From: an uncultured Pirellulaceae bacterium
GTDB taxonomy: Bacteria > Planctomycetota > Planctomycetia > Pirellulales > Pirellulaceae
DNA length: 64,000 nt
Direction of reading: 5' to 3'
Assembly (NCBI GenBank): GCA_937929805.1
Contig: CALFUT010000005.1
Location: 36,752 to 100,751 of the forward strand
Part shown: positions 1-9,064 of the stretch, one piece after another
How positions within the stretch are numbered: position 1 is the stretch's first letter
Layout: every line of letters starts with the position of its first letter
The notes under the pieces: generated by a model
Database searches by the model: none
The model's input: only the letters and a program-made list of their open reading frames with translations
What the model was told of the DNA's origin: nothing
Made by a program: the position numbers and the translations under genes

Positions 1-32
1 GGCTTCGACGGATCGCAATTGCTTTCGAAAAA

Positions 33-668
33 TCAGCCTTCGCCGTCCTGCCCCGGCCGCAGTGTGGCTGCTGCGATCTGAACGTATAGCCAACCGGAAT
101 GTACGGTCGAAATCACGGACGCCCACGTGGAAACGATCACCGTCGCGAATAGCCAAGTCGGAATCGGTTGCTCGGGGGACTCGTGTTGCAGTGCCAACGC
201 GACCAAGCAGGCACCCACGGCAATGCACTGGAACCACATTTTTAGTTTGCCAGCCATCTTCGCCGAGAAGTCTCCGCCCGCTCCTTCGATCATCGACCTC
301 AACACCGTCACCAAAAGTTCTCGACCCACCACGACGACCGCCATCCAGCCAGCGATCTGAGCGTACCACGGAAACCGCCCGTTCATCTCGACGGCCAACA
401 AGATGTAGACGCCACAAACCAGAATCTTGTCACAGAACGGATCAAGGACTCGGCCAAGTTTGGTCACTTGATTGTATTTTCGGGCGTACCAGCCATCGAC
501 CCAATCAGTTCCGGCAGCGATCACGAACGCAATCAACGCCGCCCAATATTGCTGCATGGGGATCAAGGCGAAGACCACAAACGACAGCACCAGTCGAGCC
601 GCCGAGATCTTGTTGGGAACGTTCCAGATTTCATCTTGAGCTTCATTGCTTCGATTTTGATCGTTCAC
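33..668 (-). CDS. pgsA: CDP-diacylglycerol--glycerol-3-phosphate 3-phosphatidyltransferase
   Basis: This enzyme makes phosphatidylglycerol phosphate from CDP-diacylglycerol and glycerol 3-phosphate, the committed step to phosphatidylglycerol, in the inner membrane. The 211-residue protein has the CDP-alcohol phosphotransferase signature D-G-x2-A-R-x8-G-x3-D-x3-D: DGWYAR at about residues 57-62, then GRVLDPFCDK, which holds the two distal Asp. Several hydrophobic segments follow, and the length suits the family. The start is GTG, preceded by a strong GGAGG a few bases upstream. The gene stands alone and diverges from the DUF533 gene. The family is clear; the choice of PgsA over another CDP-alcohol transferase rests on the Asn-Lys-Ile-Ser-x-Ala-Arg N-terminus. 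Confidence 0.93.
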   Translation of the reverse strand: MNDQNRSNEAQDEIWNVPNKISAARLVLSFVVFALIPMQQYWAALIAFVIAAGTDWVDGWYARKYNQVTKLGRVLDPFCDKILVCGVYILLAVEMNGRFPWYAQIAGWMAVVVVGRELLVTVLRSMIEGAGGDFSAKMAGKLKMWFQCIAVGACLVALALQHESPEQPIPTWLFATVIVSTWASVISTVHSGWLYVQIAAATLRPGQDGEG

Positions 669-939
669 CGGACCTCCACTGTTTGCGCATCGAGTTTATT
701 CGTTCGCACTTTAACATTGTATCTTTGTATGTTATCGATGCAGTTTAAGCCTTTCCGCTTCGGGGTCCAACTGGATGTGAGCAAACTGTCCACGCGGCGA
801 TTGACGGCGGTTCAGTCGGCTCAGTCAGTCGTGTCCGTTGAATTTTCTTGAAAACTGTTAGGATACATCGTTCGAACATGTGATCGTTCGGCATCGCAAT
901 CGCGAAAAGTTTTAAAACTTGAGTTTCAAGGAGCCCAAA

Positions 940-1671
940 ATGGACGCCAACCAACTACTCGAAAACCTGTTGCAGTCTGCCAAAACGATTGCCGAAGACG
1001 GAAAGACATACGCTTCGGAAGGCCTAGGCATTGCCAAAGAACAATTGGCGGAGCTAAAGGAGCGAATCGAACTTGAGATTCCTGAAGCCGGTCCGGAACG
1101 TGACGCGATGCTGAAGAATCTTGGCGTTGGAGCCGCGGCCGGCGGCTTGCTGGCGTTGCTGGTTGGAACCAAGGGCGGACGCAAAGTGCTATCGCCTGCC
1201 GTCAAGCTTGGGTCGCTTGGTGCCTTGGGGGCAATTGGCTACAAGGTTTACAACGAATGGCAAAAACAAAACCAGTTGTCTGAAGCCGGTAATCCGATCG
1301 CCAATCTGGCCGGTCCGGCGGTCAACGACCGCAGCGTTGCGATTCTTCGCGCGATGATCATGGCGGCTCAAGCGGACGGCGTGATTGACGAAGAAGAGAA
1401 GAAAAAGATCGCCCTTCAAATCGATGAAGCTGGTTTCTCGGCGGAGGTTCATGACCTTTTGATCCCAGAACTGGAAAAGGCGGTGGATCTGGATGCCTTG
1501 GCCAAAGCCGCTGACAGTAGCTCGGCGGCCGTCGAGATGTATCTGGCTTCGCTGACGGTCGTGGACGTGCAGAACGCGGACGAGCGATCGTATCTTGATC
1601 GTTTGAGCACGGCTCTCGGCATCGATCCGCTGCTGCAACGCGAGCTAGAACTGGCCGCCATGACGGCTTAG
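940..1671 (+). CDS. DUF533 / TerB-like inner-membrane-associated protein
   Basis: The function is unknown; the protein resembles the DUF533 (YebE-like) family. The N-terminal part (about 1-60) is a charged amphipathic helix. A Gly/Ala/Leu-rich hydrophobic stretch at about 63-105 (GVGAAAGGLLALLVG) can insert in a membrane. The C-terminal 120 residues are an all-helical TerB-like domain with AMIMAAQADGVIDEEEKK, the usual acidic helix of that fold. I chose ATG 940 because AAGGAG (928-933) sits six bases upstream. An in-frame TTG at 919 is less likely. The gene has its own upstream region and no co-directional partner. Confidence 0.85.
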   Translation: MDANQLLENLLQSAKTIAEDGKTYASEGLGIAKEQLAELKERIELEIPEAGPERDAMLKNLGVGAAAGGLLALLVGTKGGRKVLSPAVKLGSLGALGAIGYKVYNEWQKQNQLSEAGNPIANLAGPAVNDRSVAILRAMIMAAQADGVIDEEEKKKIALQIDEAGFSAEVHDLLIPELEKAVDLDALAKAADSSSAAVEMYLASLTVVDVQNADERSYLDRLSTALGIDPLLQRELELAAMTA

Positions 1672-1721
1672 TCACGATGGCTTAGTGAAGTGCCATCGAA
1701 ACGAAAGCCAATTGGATCGAC

Positions 1722-1859
1722 ATGATTGAAACGGAAGATCCGAATCCTCACATCGAGAGCGCGAGCTCGAAAGTCTTGCGCGTTGGGTTCGTGATTATTG
1801 CGTTTGCCGGGTACATCGGGCTCGATGTCCTAACGCCTTGCTGCTTTGACATTCTCTGA
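1722..1859 (+). CDS. possible 45-residue membrane peptide
   Basis: A short open frame starts at ATG and ends in TGA. It would encode an acidic N-terminus (MIETEDPNPHIES) followed by one hydrophobic segment (VGFVIIAFAGYIGLDVL) and a Cys-Cys pair near the end. It fills most of the space between the DUF533 gene and the convergent DUF2314 gene. There is no clear ribosome binding site and no family match that I recognise. It is listed because the charge/hydrophobic layout is that of a small single-pass membrane protein. Confidence 0.3.
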   Translation: MIETEDPNPHIESASSKVLRVGFVIIAFAGYIGLDVLTPCCFDIL

Positions 1860-1885
1860 CACTTTTGTTGTTTTCTTGGCAGCCA

Positions 1886-2731
1886 TCATTCTTTCGCTGA
1901 GGGTTTGCCACCTTGTTGTTTCAGGAAGGTGTAGGCCCGCTTCCAGCCCAGTGATCTGGCGAAATCGATGGCGGTGTGGCCCTTGTTCGACTTTGAGTTG
2001 ACCTTCGCGCCGCATTCTAAGAGGGCCTTGATGCCCATGACGGAACCGCTCAAAGCCATTTGATGCAGCATGTTCAAACCGTTGTCCGCAAGCTCCGACA
2101 CAGCACCCGGATTGGAGGCGACCATCTTTTTGATTTCTGGCGCCATGTTGGCAGCCATCGGATGCTCGCGTTTCTGAAGAACGTCATCCGGTACTGGTTG
2201 GGGCCCGGCTGACTTTCCAAAACCGAAAAAACCCTTCTTCTTTTTGACTTCTTCTTCCTGAAACCAGCTTGCCGGAGCGACGTGAACTTTGGCCGGGTCT
2301 CCGAAATCCAAACCCCAAGCTTCGTCGTGCTGCTTGCGTTCCCTCTTACCCATCTGCTTACGAATCGCATTGACCGAGAATCCGCCGTAAGCAACTCCGT
2401 CGATTGCATACAACCAGTCCGTTATGCCCTTAACCGGAACCTTGACGGCATCGCCCTGCTTGATGGACTTGAGCCAGTTCGGCTCATTCAGCAGCCGACC
2501 GGTCAGCGAGTAGCCATCGAAGTTCACTTCATTGACCCACATCACTTCGGCGGGAGTTTCCTTGTCGTCAGTAAACGCAACTTTGAATACAGCCAGATCC
2601 AAACCGGGAACGATTCGACGATAGTCCCAAGATAGTTCGCGCCAAAAGTATCGAAACGTTGCTTTGGCGCGCTTGGTGGCCGCTTCAATTGCCGGATTGT
2701 CGTCTTTATGAATAGTGACTTTCGCCATCAT
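1886..2731 (-). CDS. DUF2314 protein with C-terminal ankyrin repeats
   Basis: The 281-residue protein has two parts. Residues about 1-145 match the DUF2314 pattern: an amphipathic AxKRAKxTFxYFWRE helix, then VMWVNEV, GRLLNEPNWLKSIKQGDAVKVP and GxSVNAIRK. A Lys-rich linker (EEEVKKKKGFFGFGK) follows. Residues about 205-270 form two ankyrin repeats (GLNMLHQMALSGSVMGIKALLECGAKVN, then GHTAIDFARSLG), suggesting protein-protein contact. No signal peptide is seen, so it is probably cytoplasmic. The role is unknown. Two adjacent ATG codons offer the start, with GAGGCG just upstream. Confidence 0.8.
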   Translation of the reverse strand: MMAKVTIHKDDNPAIEAATKRAKATFRYFWRELSWDYRRIVPGLDLAVFKVAFTDDKETPAEVMWVNEVNFDGYSLTGRLLNEPNWLKSIKQGDAVKVPVKGITDWLYAIDGVAYGGFSVNAIRKQMGKRERKQHDEAWGLDFGDPAKVHVAPASWFQEEEVKKKKGFFGFGKSAGPQPVPDDVLQKREHPMAANMAPEIKKMVASNPGAVSELADNGLNMLHQMALSGSVMGIKALLECGAKVNSKSNKGHTAIDFARSLGWKRAYTFLKQQGGKPSAKE

Positions 2732-2984
2732 CGCGCCTCAGAAGTGGTGGGTACTGTTGCGCCCTGATTATATCAAAAGGGTCAGCGTCAGTGGAACTTT
2801 TTACCCGCGAGTGGTTTCGCCATGCTTGTTGACGAACGCGCCGCACGCCGGAAACTGGAGACGGAAACAGGGAAAGGTCCAATAACAACCCGCCTTGGTC
2901 ACGGCGACAGTCGCTGAATTTCTGATCGGAAGTGGCTCATAACTGCTGATCTCGCCTGGCTCGCTGACGGCGAGTCACTAAAAC

Positions 2985-3007
2985 GCAGAGCGACACAGTC
3001 GCTCTGC
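2985..3007. repeat. perfect 10-bp stem-loop
   Basis: GCAGAGCGAC and its exact complement GTCGCTCTGC are separated by ACA and flanked by A-rich and T-rich bases (AAAC before, ATTTAAAA after). It lies in the 439-base gap between the DUF2314 gene and the secreted protein at 3171, a gap with no other supported gene. It could be a bidirectional terminator or a dispersed hairpin repeat. Confidence 0.5.
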
Positions 3008-3170
3008 ATTTAAAACTGTGTCGCTTGGCGAAGCTGCCGACCCCGAATGGATACAGAACGGAATTCGGGAAAGTTTGCGTTATTTCATCCAAGTGGGCTG
3101 CGGCGTGATTATGGTGGAATTTGCTCGTCACTCTCTCCTGATGCATAAAATCCTCAACGAAGGCTCAACG

Positions 3171-3839
3171 ATGCAGACCCACCAGCGCGCCACTACCTCG
3201 ATTCTTGTTCCGCTCGTTTTGTTCTTCGGCTTCCACGCACAATCGTTTGGTCAGCACTACGGTCAGGTCACGGCTGGGGACACCGTTTTCCAAGACGCCA
3301 CCTTCCACTCGATACCATTAGCGCATGTCAACGCAATTCCAAACGCAAATGAATTTGCGAACGGCCACGTGATGGATTCGGGCTTCATGTCGTCGAACCC
3401 AACTGTCTTACCGATCATTGCGCCAGCCGAGACTTACCCGGTGACGGTTCCCGCTCCGATGGTTGACCCAATCATGGTTGCTCACCCGATCAACGTTGAT
3501 TCATACGTTGTTGGCCAGCAGATCCCCGTCAGTGTCGGCCAAGAATACCCCGTCGGTGCCGCCCAAGAATTCCCCATCGTTGCTGATGAACTCGGCGTCG
3601 CGCAGCGACCATCGACGCCAGAAATTCAATACATCAACGGCGTTCCGACCATCTTTAGCTCGGACGTCGATTACGCCGGACCGGGCGACATGCGGACTCA
3701 CTTGTGGAACGATCACAAGCAGGAAATGGAGGCGTATGGATTCACTCGTGCACAAGTTGAGTCCATGTCCTTACAAACGGCGCAGAAGTGGCACAACTTT
3801 TTTCATGGATCCGAAGGGTTGCCTAGCGAAAAGCAATAG
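3171..3839 (+). CDS. secreted hypothetical protein
   Basis: The function is unknown. From ATG 3171 the 222-residue protein begins with a typical signal peptide (TSILVPLVLFFGFHAQSFG, cut near residue 27). The mature part is rich in Pro, Val and Met, with a run of PVTVPAPMVDPIMVAHP and near-duplicate segments GQEYPVGA and AQEFPIVA. A C-terminal helical part (THLWNDHKQEMEAYGFTRAQVESM) follows. I chose 3171 because upstream in-frame ATGs give no signal peptide. The gene ends 13 bases from the convergent permease gene. Confidence 0.72.
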   Translation: MQTHQRATTSILVPLVLFFGFHAQSFGQHYGQVTAGDTVFQDATFHSIPLAHVNAIPNANEFANGHVMDSGFMSSNPTVLPIIAPAETYPVTVPAPMVDPIMVAHPINVDSYVVGQQIPVSVGQEYPVGAAQEFPIVADELGVAQRPSTPEIQYINGVPTIFSSDVDYAGPGDMRTHLWNDHKQEMEAYGFTRAQVESMSLQTAQKWHNFFHGSEGLPSEKQ

Positions 3840-3852
3840 GTTCTTGGAACGC

Positions 3853-6558
3853 TTAGCTCAAGCTGCTCCGGATGGCCGATATCACTTCTTCGCTTGAGCT
3901 GGCCGCACGCAATGCCTCAAGGAAATCCGGTTTTTGGCAGAGCCTTGAAATCGCCGCCAAAATCTTCAAGTGAGTCTGCCGGTTGTTGGGCGAGTCCGTT
4001 GTGAAGAACAGCACGTCAACCTTTTCGCCATTGTTGGTGTCGTAGTCGATCGGCTGCTTCATGGTCAGAATCGCGATGGCCGAGTCGCCGCTTGATGCTT
4101 GCGCGAGAGTGGCGTGCGGAATCGCGATACCGCCCCCGACGGCCGTGTTCTGCAATTGTTCCCGTTCCCACAGCCCGGTCGTGATCATGATCGGGCTAAT
4201 TTCTGGGTAATGCCGAGCCAGCAAATCGGTCGCCAGTCGGAAGACCTGTTCTTTTTTGGTCTCGTCCACATTCACGCTGATGCAGTTTTCATCGACGAAC
4301 TGCAGGATGTCAAATTCTTTCTCGACCGGAAGTTTCGCAATGTCGAATTGTTCATGAGTCCTTTGAGCGGGCGTCTTCAGCCACAACACGGAGCACTCGG
4401 CGGCACGTGTCAGTTGATCTTTTGCGGTCCCAAAGAGCCGACCACTTAGCGTTCGATTGGGCGCGGCGCCCATGATCATCAGGTCGTAGCCCGATGTGGC
4501 GTCTTGGATGGTTTGCAGTTCGTCTTCGCCTTGTAGGACGACGGCTTTCGTCGGGCTGACGCATAAATCGCGAAGCTGGTCGATGTAGTCGGCGCGGGCG
4601 GTCGAGTTAATCGCTTCATCACCGTCGCGTTCAAAACAGATGAAGTTCAACTCGGCTTGGTAAATCTGCGCAAGATGGTCGGCGGTGGCGACGACCAAAG
4701 AATCGTGTGGACCGGGTTCAGCGAACACCAAAATTTGCCGGATGTAGCGAACGCCCGCGTCTTTGAAAACCGCAAGGTTGCAGTCAAGGTGATCTTGCAG
4801 CCAGCCGAGCGGATTCTGGAACGTGATTCCAAACCGGCGTCGTCCGGCAGCTTCCATGACGACCCATTCGCAGTCAAGACGCGTTGCAACCTTGTGAATG
4901 GTGCCGACCACGTCGCGAGTGACCATTTTGTCGTACTTCAAATCGACTTGCTCGACCTCGGCCATGGTGTGAATTCGGCGGCTCATGGCTTCGGTGTGCA
5001 GGTCTTCGTCCAGCGCGTCCGAAAGTTCAATTTGCTCGGGGATCACGGACAGGTGCAGGACTTCAAGCGTTCGGCCGTGAGCGAGTGAGGCTCCCATCTC
5101 GACCAGCGTTTCGGGTGATCGTTCGCTTCCAAATAGTGGGACTACCACCGACGCGGTGCCTCCAAGTCCACTGTCTTCCGTTACCAACTGTTCGCGCGTC
5201 GATACACTTGGGCGACCTCCACCGACCAGCAGATCTCTCCGCCGGCCCATTTTCTCAACCACTCCCTTGCGAGAGGTTTGATGGCGGCCATAGCCAAAGT
5301 AAGACATCGCTCCTACCAGCACGACGCAACCGATGGCAAACAGGCTGGTCCAGCTCATCGCGTATAACAGCACGATACCGCTCAGGATCCCCAGAATCTG
5401 CAGGTACGGATACCAAGGCGACCGAAAGCCGGGCTTGTACCATTCGCTGGCGATTTCTCGCAGGACGATCACCGTTCCGCACACAAACATGAACGCCAAA
5501 ATCATGAACGCGCTGGCCAGTTTCGCGATCTGCTCGACCGGCAGGAACAGAATGCTGACCCCCATCACCGCGGCTGTCAGAAGAATACTTGTGACGGGCG
5601 TCATATAAGTGGGGTGGATTTTTTGGATCGCATCGGGCAGCAATTGATCTCGGCTCATCGCGAACGGGAATCGAGACGCGGCCAAGAGCCCCGCGACGGC
5701 CATCGAAACCATCGTCACCACAGCGAACATCGCCGCAACCGTCCCCGCCGTTTTTCCACCAATGATGTTTGCCAACGTGTAGATCGGATGCAGGTCGGGT
5801 TTGTCGGTGCCTTCAAAATGAGTCAGATCATGGACCGGCACATTGGTAACCAGAACAAAAACGACAAACACGTAGATGCACATCACCGAGAACCACGAAA
5901 TCATGATTCCAAGAGGAAGGTTTCGATCGGGATTTTTGACTTCTTCCGCAATGGCCGCCACTTTGGTGACACCGGCGTATGAAACATAAACGAAAGCGGT
6001 CGCCGCAAGGAAGCCATTGAAGCCTTTGCTGAGTCCGCCTTCCAAGAATTCCATGTTGGCGCTTCCTAGGCCAATGAAGGACAGGATTAACAAAGCGATC
6101 AAGACACCGCTAAGTACAAATTTCTGCATCTTGCTGATGATGCTGACGCCCATCACGTTAAGAACCGTGATCGCAACCAGCAGCGCAAGCGAGACGGGCT
6201 TGAGGGGCACATCGACCAGCACCGAAAGGTAGGCGCTGAAGCCGACCAGCGCGAAGGCGCTTTTTAGAAGCAAGGACAACCACAATCCAATGCCGGAGAT
6301 CGTTCCCGCGAGCGGACCGAAAGTTCGTTCAAGGTAAACATAGGTTCCGCCTGATGTAGGCATCGCTGTGGCCAATTCAGATTTTGACAGCGCAGCCGGT
6401 AGCACGGTCAGGCCGGCGACCAGATAGGCCAGCCAGACCATCGGCCCAGTTTTCGCAGCGGCCAGTCCGGGCAGCACGAAAATACCACTACCCAGCATGG
6501 CCGAGATACTAATTGCGACCACGGCGCCGAGTCCAAGACGTCGTTCCAGAGTTTTCAT
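3853..6558 (-). CDS. APC-family permease fused to universal stress and PTS EIIA domains
   Basis: The protein has about 901 residues. Residues about 1-440 form a 12-helix amino acid/polyamine (APC) permease beginning GLGAVVAISISAMLGSGIF, the family's first-helix motif. Residues about 465-745 hold two universal-stress-protein-like modules, with IMGAAPNRTLSGRLFG in the second as the nucleotide-loop-like segment. The last 145 residues form a PTS EIIA type 2 domain with the phospho-His context GGGIAIPHATL. The membrane part probably imports an amino acid or other small substrate, and the cytoplasmic parts would sense energy or phosphorylation state. I chose ATG 6558 over the longer frame from 6630 because the family starts just before the first helix. 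No PTS partner genes are nearby. Confidence 0.86.
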   Translation of the reverse strand: MKTLERRLGLGAVVAISISAMLGSGIFVLPGLAAAKTGPMVWLAYLVAGLTVLPAALSKSELATAMPTSGGTYVYLERTFGPLAGTISGIGLWLSLLLKSAFALVGFSAYLSVLVDVPLKPVSLALLVAITVLNVMGVSIISKMQKFVLSGVLIALLILSFIGLGSANMEFLEGGLSKGFNGFLAATAFVYVSYAGVTKVAAIAEEVKNPDRNLPLGIMISWFSVMCIYVFVVFVLVTNVPVHDLTHFEGTDKPDLHPIYTLANIIGGKTAGTVAAMFAVVTMVSMAVAGLLAASRFPFAMSRDQLLPDAIQKIHPTYMTPVTSILLTAAVMGVSILFLPVEQIAKLASAFMILAFMFVCGTVIVLREIASEWYKPGFRSPWYPYLQILGILSGIVLLYAMSWTSLFAIGCVVLVGAMSYFGYGRHQTSRKGVVEKMGRRRDLLVGGGRPSVSTREQLVTEDSGLGGTASVVVPLFGSERSPETLVEMGASLAHGRTLEVLHLSVIPEQIELSDALDEDLHTEAMSRRIHTMAEVEQVDLKYDKMVTRDVVGTIHKVATRLDCEWVVMEAAGRRRFGITFQNPLGWLQDHLDCNLAVFKDAGVRYIRQILVFAEPGPHDSLVVATADHLAQIYQAELNFICFERDGDEAINSTARADYIDQLRDLCVSPTKAVVLQGEDELQTIQDATSGYDLMIMGAAPNRTLSGRLFGTAKDQLTRAAECSVLWLKTPAQRTHEQFDIAKLPVEKEFDILQFVDENCISVNVDETKKEQVFRLATDLLARHYPEISPIMITTGLWEREQLQNTAVGGGIAIPHATLAQASSGDSAIAILTMKQPIDYDTNNGEKVDVLFFTTDSPNNRQTHLKILAAISRLCQKPDFLEALRAASSSEEVISAIRSSLS

Positions 6559-6890
6559 GATGGCGGGGCAATCGGGAGACGTATTCTGACAACGTTCTAC
6601 CCATCGAAACGCCATTGCGAAACGGGGCACGTTGTCGGGGTTCGTGGCAACGGTCCAAACCGTTTACAGTCCGAAACCGCAACGAAAGGAGCTGGTGCGA
6701 ACTCGAACAGCAAGGTTTTAAGCATCGTCAGGTAAAACTTACGTTTGTAGTTTACGTTATTTTAGTGGTTCTCGGCTACGGGAATGTTCCTCACCAACCT
6801 CAGGTCGGATCTAGGCAACGGCATCGGTGTGGTCGAGGCTCAAGAATGACGGCCGGGCGGCACGAAGTAATATTCAATGCGGTAACTTTT

Positions 6891-6982
6891 TGAAACGCGG
6901 AGGCGCTTTTTGAAACGCGGAGGCGCAGAGAGCGCGGAGGATGCGCGGACAGAATCTCTGCGTCCTCAGCGCCTCAGCGTTT
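6891..6982. repeat. dispersed inverted repeat, copy 1
   Basis: TGAAACGCGGAGGCGCAGAG near the left end is answered by CTCTGCGTCCTC...GCGCCTCAGCG at the right end, so the unit can fold back on itself. The leading bases TGAAACGCGGAGGCG occur twice in tandem (6891 and 6911), a partial 20-bp duplication. A second copy lies at 7077. The repeats fill the gap between the permease and the HicB-like gene. Confidence 0.7.
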
Positions 6983-7076
6983 TAATTTTTGTCGTTGTCG
7001 TCGGTAGGTGGTCTGAGTCTCGCAGTCTCCAACACGACGGGATGTGGCAGAGTGTCATGTTTGGGGGCGTAAGTTA

Positions 7077-7146
7077 TGAAACGCGGAGGCGCAGAGAGCG
7101 CAGAGGATGCGTGGACAGAATCTCTGCGTCCTCGGCGCCTCAGCGA
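7077..7146. repeat. dispersed inverted repeat, copy 2
   Basis: This copy matches the one at 6911-6982 almost base for base over about 70 positions, differing at a few sites (CGCAGAGG for CGCGGAGG, GTGG for GCGG, CTCGGC for CTCAGC). The same arms can pair. The two copies lie in direct orientation about 165 bases apart. Confidence 0.7.
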
Positions 7147-7255
7147 TTCTATCTCTCGCCACAGACGAGTATCACCCTCGAGTGTTCCCCTCACGGCAGT
7201 CAGTCAGACGCGAGCGATGATCAAAAGGTCAACTACCCGTTCAAGACTCAGCGTG

Positions 7256-7570
7256 TCACAGATGCATCGGGATCGAGCGGACTCGTTCATTATCTGCGGG
7301 CGGCTCAGGGGGTTCGATCCAAGGGATCTCTTGCCCGGCCGCGTGCAGTTCCATCACCTGCGCCTTGAACGCCTGAGTGACTTTGCTCAGCACAAATCGC
7401 TCTGACGCACCGCGTGATTCGATTCCCGCCAGATTGGCGACACGGCCGATCACGCTACCGTCTTCGTCGGTGTGAACGTAAACCAAGCATGCATAAGTGG
7501 GAACGCTAGGCTGAGCATCGCCTGTGATGTTTAGCGAATTTGAGTGGTTGGGATCCGATGTCATGTTCAT
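7256..7570 (-). CDS. small HicB-like protein
   Basis: The 104-residue protein has the partial RNase-H-like layout of HicB antitoxins: YACLVYVHTDEDGSVIGRVANL (two strands), GIESRGASERFVLSKVTQAF (loop and helix) and a tail with GQEIPWIEPP. There is no HicA toxin next to it and no C-terminal DNA-binding helix, so it is probably a stand-alone relative and not half of a toxin-antitoxin pair. It lies 12 bases downstream of rimO on the same strand and may be co-transcribed with it. Confidence 0.65.
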   Translation of the reverse strand: MNMTSDPNHSNSLNITGDAQPSVPTYACLVYVHTDEDGSVIGRVANLAGIESRGASERFVLSKVTQAFKAQVMELHAAGQEIPWIEPPEPPADNERVRSIPMHL

Positions 7571-7582
7571 CAGCCAGAAAGG

Positions 7583-9064
7583 TTACCCAATAACCGGCAG
7601 GCCAGCGGCTTTGCTGGTGCTCTTGCGTGACGGAGCACCGACGGCGACGGCGATCAGATCGTAGTTTTGGAACGTGACGACCTCGCACGGCACGATGTCA
7701 CCCGGTTGCAGTTCGTCCTCGGTTTGAGTGACAAAAACGGCTCCGTCAACGTCCGGTGCGTCGCCTTTGCTGCGTCCGATCCAGGCACCCGGTTGTTCGG
7801 CGACGGGCTGGTCGATGATCACATCGATCGTTTTGCCGACTTGCGATTCGTTGTATTCGAACATGACCTGTTGCTGGACCGCCATCAAGCGATCGCGGCG
7901 ATCGTTTTTGACTTCATCGTCAAGGTGTTCTTTCATCTTGGCCGCTGGTGTGTCGGGCTCGAACGAGTAAGTGAATACACCCATGCGTTCGAACTTGTGT
8001 TTTTTCGTAAAGTCGACCAGCACTTGAAACTGTTCCTCGGTTTCGCCCGGGAAGCCAACGATGAAAGTCGTGCGAAGAACAAGGTTCGGCAGCAGTTCTC
8101 GCATGCGAACGATCTGAGCCTCGGTCTGTTCAAAGTTTACGCGGCGCGACATTCGCTTGAGCATCGTGTTGTCCGCGTGTTGCAGCGGCATGTCGATGTA
8201 CGGCACGATTTTATCGCAAGCGGCAATCGTCTTGAGCAATTTGTCGTCGATGTACATCGGGTAGAAGTACATCAGGCGAATCCAGTCGAGTCCTTCGACC
8301 GCGTTCAGTTTCTCTAGCAGTTCGGCCAACCGGGGCTCGCCGTACATGTCCATGCCGTAGTACGTCGTGTCTTGAGCTACGATGATCAGTTCGCGGACGC
8401 CGCTGTCGGCCAGTTGTTGAGCCTCGGCGATGACTTCTTCCATCGGCTTAGTCGCGTGTTTGCCTCGCATTTTTGGAATCGCACAGAAAGTGCACAGCCG
8501 ATCGCAGCCTTCGGAGATTTTTAGATAAGCAAAATGCTTGGGCGTGATTTGCAAGCGGTCTTGATCGGGGAGTGCTCGAATGGGAGCCGGTTGGAAGACG
8601 CTACGTTGTTCTTCTAGGTCTCCAACCAATCGGTCGGCCACGTCGGTGATGGACTCGCGGCCGAAGACGCCAACCAGCGAGTCGATCTCGGGGCGGTCCT
8701 CAAGCAACTGTTCTTTCTGACGCTCGGCCAAGCAACCAGACACGATGACGCCCTTGGTCTTGCCGGCTTTTTTAAGCTCCAGCATCTCATCGATCGCGCC
8801 GAAGGATTCGGTACGAGCCTCTTCGATGAAGCCGCACGTGTTGACGACCACAAAATCGCTTCCGACCGGATCGGCAACCAATTCGTAGCCGTCGATCTTT
8901 AGCAGACCCATCATGCGTTCGCTGTCGACGGTGTTTTTGGGACAGCCTAGGCTGATGAACGCGTAGCTGCCTTTGTAGTCAGCGGTTTCGGGCAATTTTT
9001 TAAATTCAGTGGCCAACGTAAATCTCAACCGTGGTAGGTGCTGCGAAATTGGACCGCTCATCAT
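7583..9064 (-). CDS. rimO: ribosomal protein S12 methylthiotransferase RimO
   Basis: RimO is a radical-SAM enzyme that adds a methylthio group to the conserved Asp of ribosomal protein S12. The 493-residue protein has three N-terminal cluster cysteines (SLGCPKNTVDSER, VNTCGFIEEA, SGCLAER), the radical-SAM C-x3-C-x2-C (SEGCDRLCTFCAIPKMRG) at about 190, the GFPGETEEQF segment, and a C-terminal TRAM domain. LGCPKNTVDSE and the TRAM end separate it from MiaB. The N-terminal 30 residues before SYAFISLGC are longer than usual, so the true start may be further in. The region upstream is open and carries no gene. Confidence 0.95.
   Translation of the reverse strand: MMSGPISQHLPRLRFTLATEFKKLPETADYKGSYAFISLGCPKNTVDSERMMGLLKIDGYELVADPVGSDFVVVNTCGFIEEARTESFGAIDEMLELKKAGKTKGVIVSGCLAERQKEQLLEDRPEIDSLVGVFGRESITDVADRLVGDLEEQRSVFQPAPIRALPDQDRLQITPKHFAYLKISEGCDRLCTFCAIPKMRGKHATKPMEEVIAEAQQLADSGVRELIIVAQDTTYYGMDMYGEPRLAELLEKLNAVEGLDWIRLMYFYPMYIDDKLLKTIAACDKIVPYIDMPLQHADNTMLKRMSRRVNFEQTEAQIVRMRELLPNLVLRTTFIVGFPGETEEQFQVLVDFTKKHKFERMGVFTYSFEPDTPAAKMKEHLDDEVKNDRRDRLMAVQQQVMFEYNESQVGKTIDVIIDQPVAEQPGAWIGRSKGDAPDVDGAVFVTQTEDELQPGDIVPCEVVTFQNYDLIAVAVGAPSRKSTSKAAGLPVIG

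Noticed and set aside
62..748. A 228-codon frame antisense to pgsA
   Set aside because: It is a shadow of pgsA. The product is Arg/Ser-rich without a domain, as expected from the complementary strand of a GC-rich gene.
7256..7570. HicAB toxin-antitoxin pair
   Set aside because: Only a HicB-like protein is present. No HicA-size frame is adjacent on either side, and the DNA-binding tail is missing.
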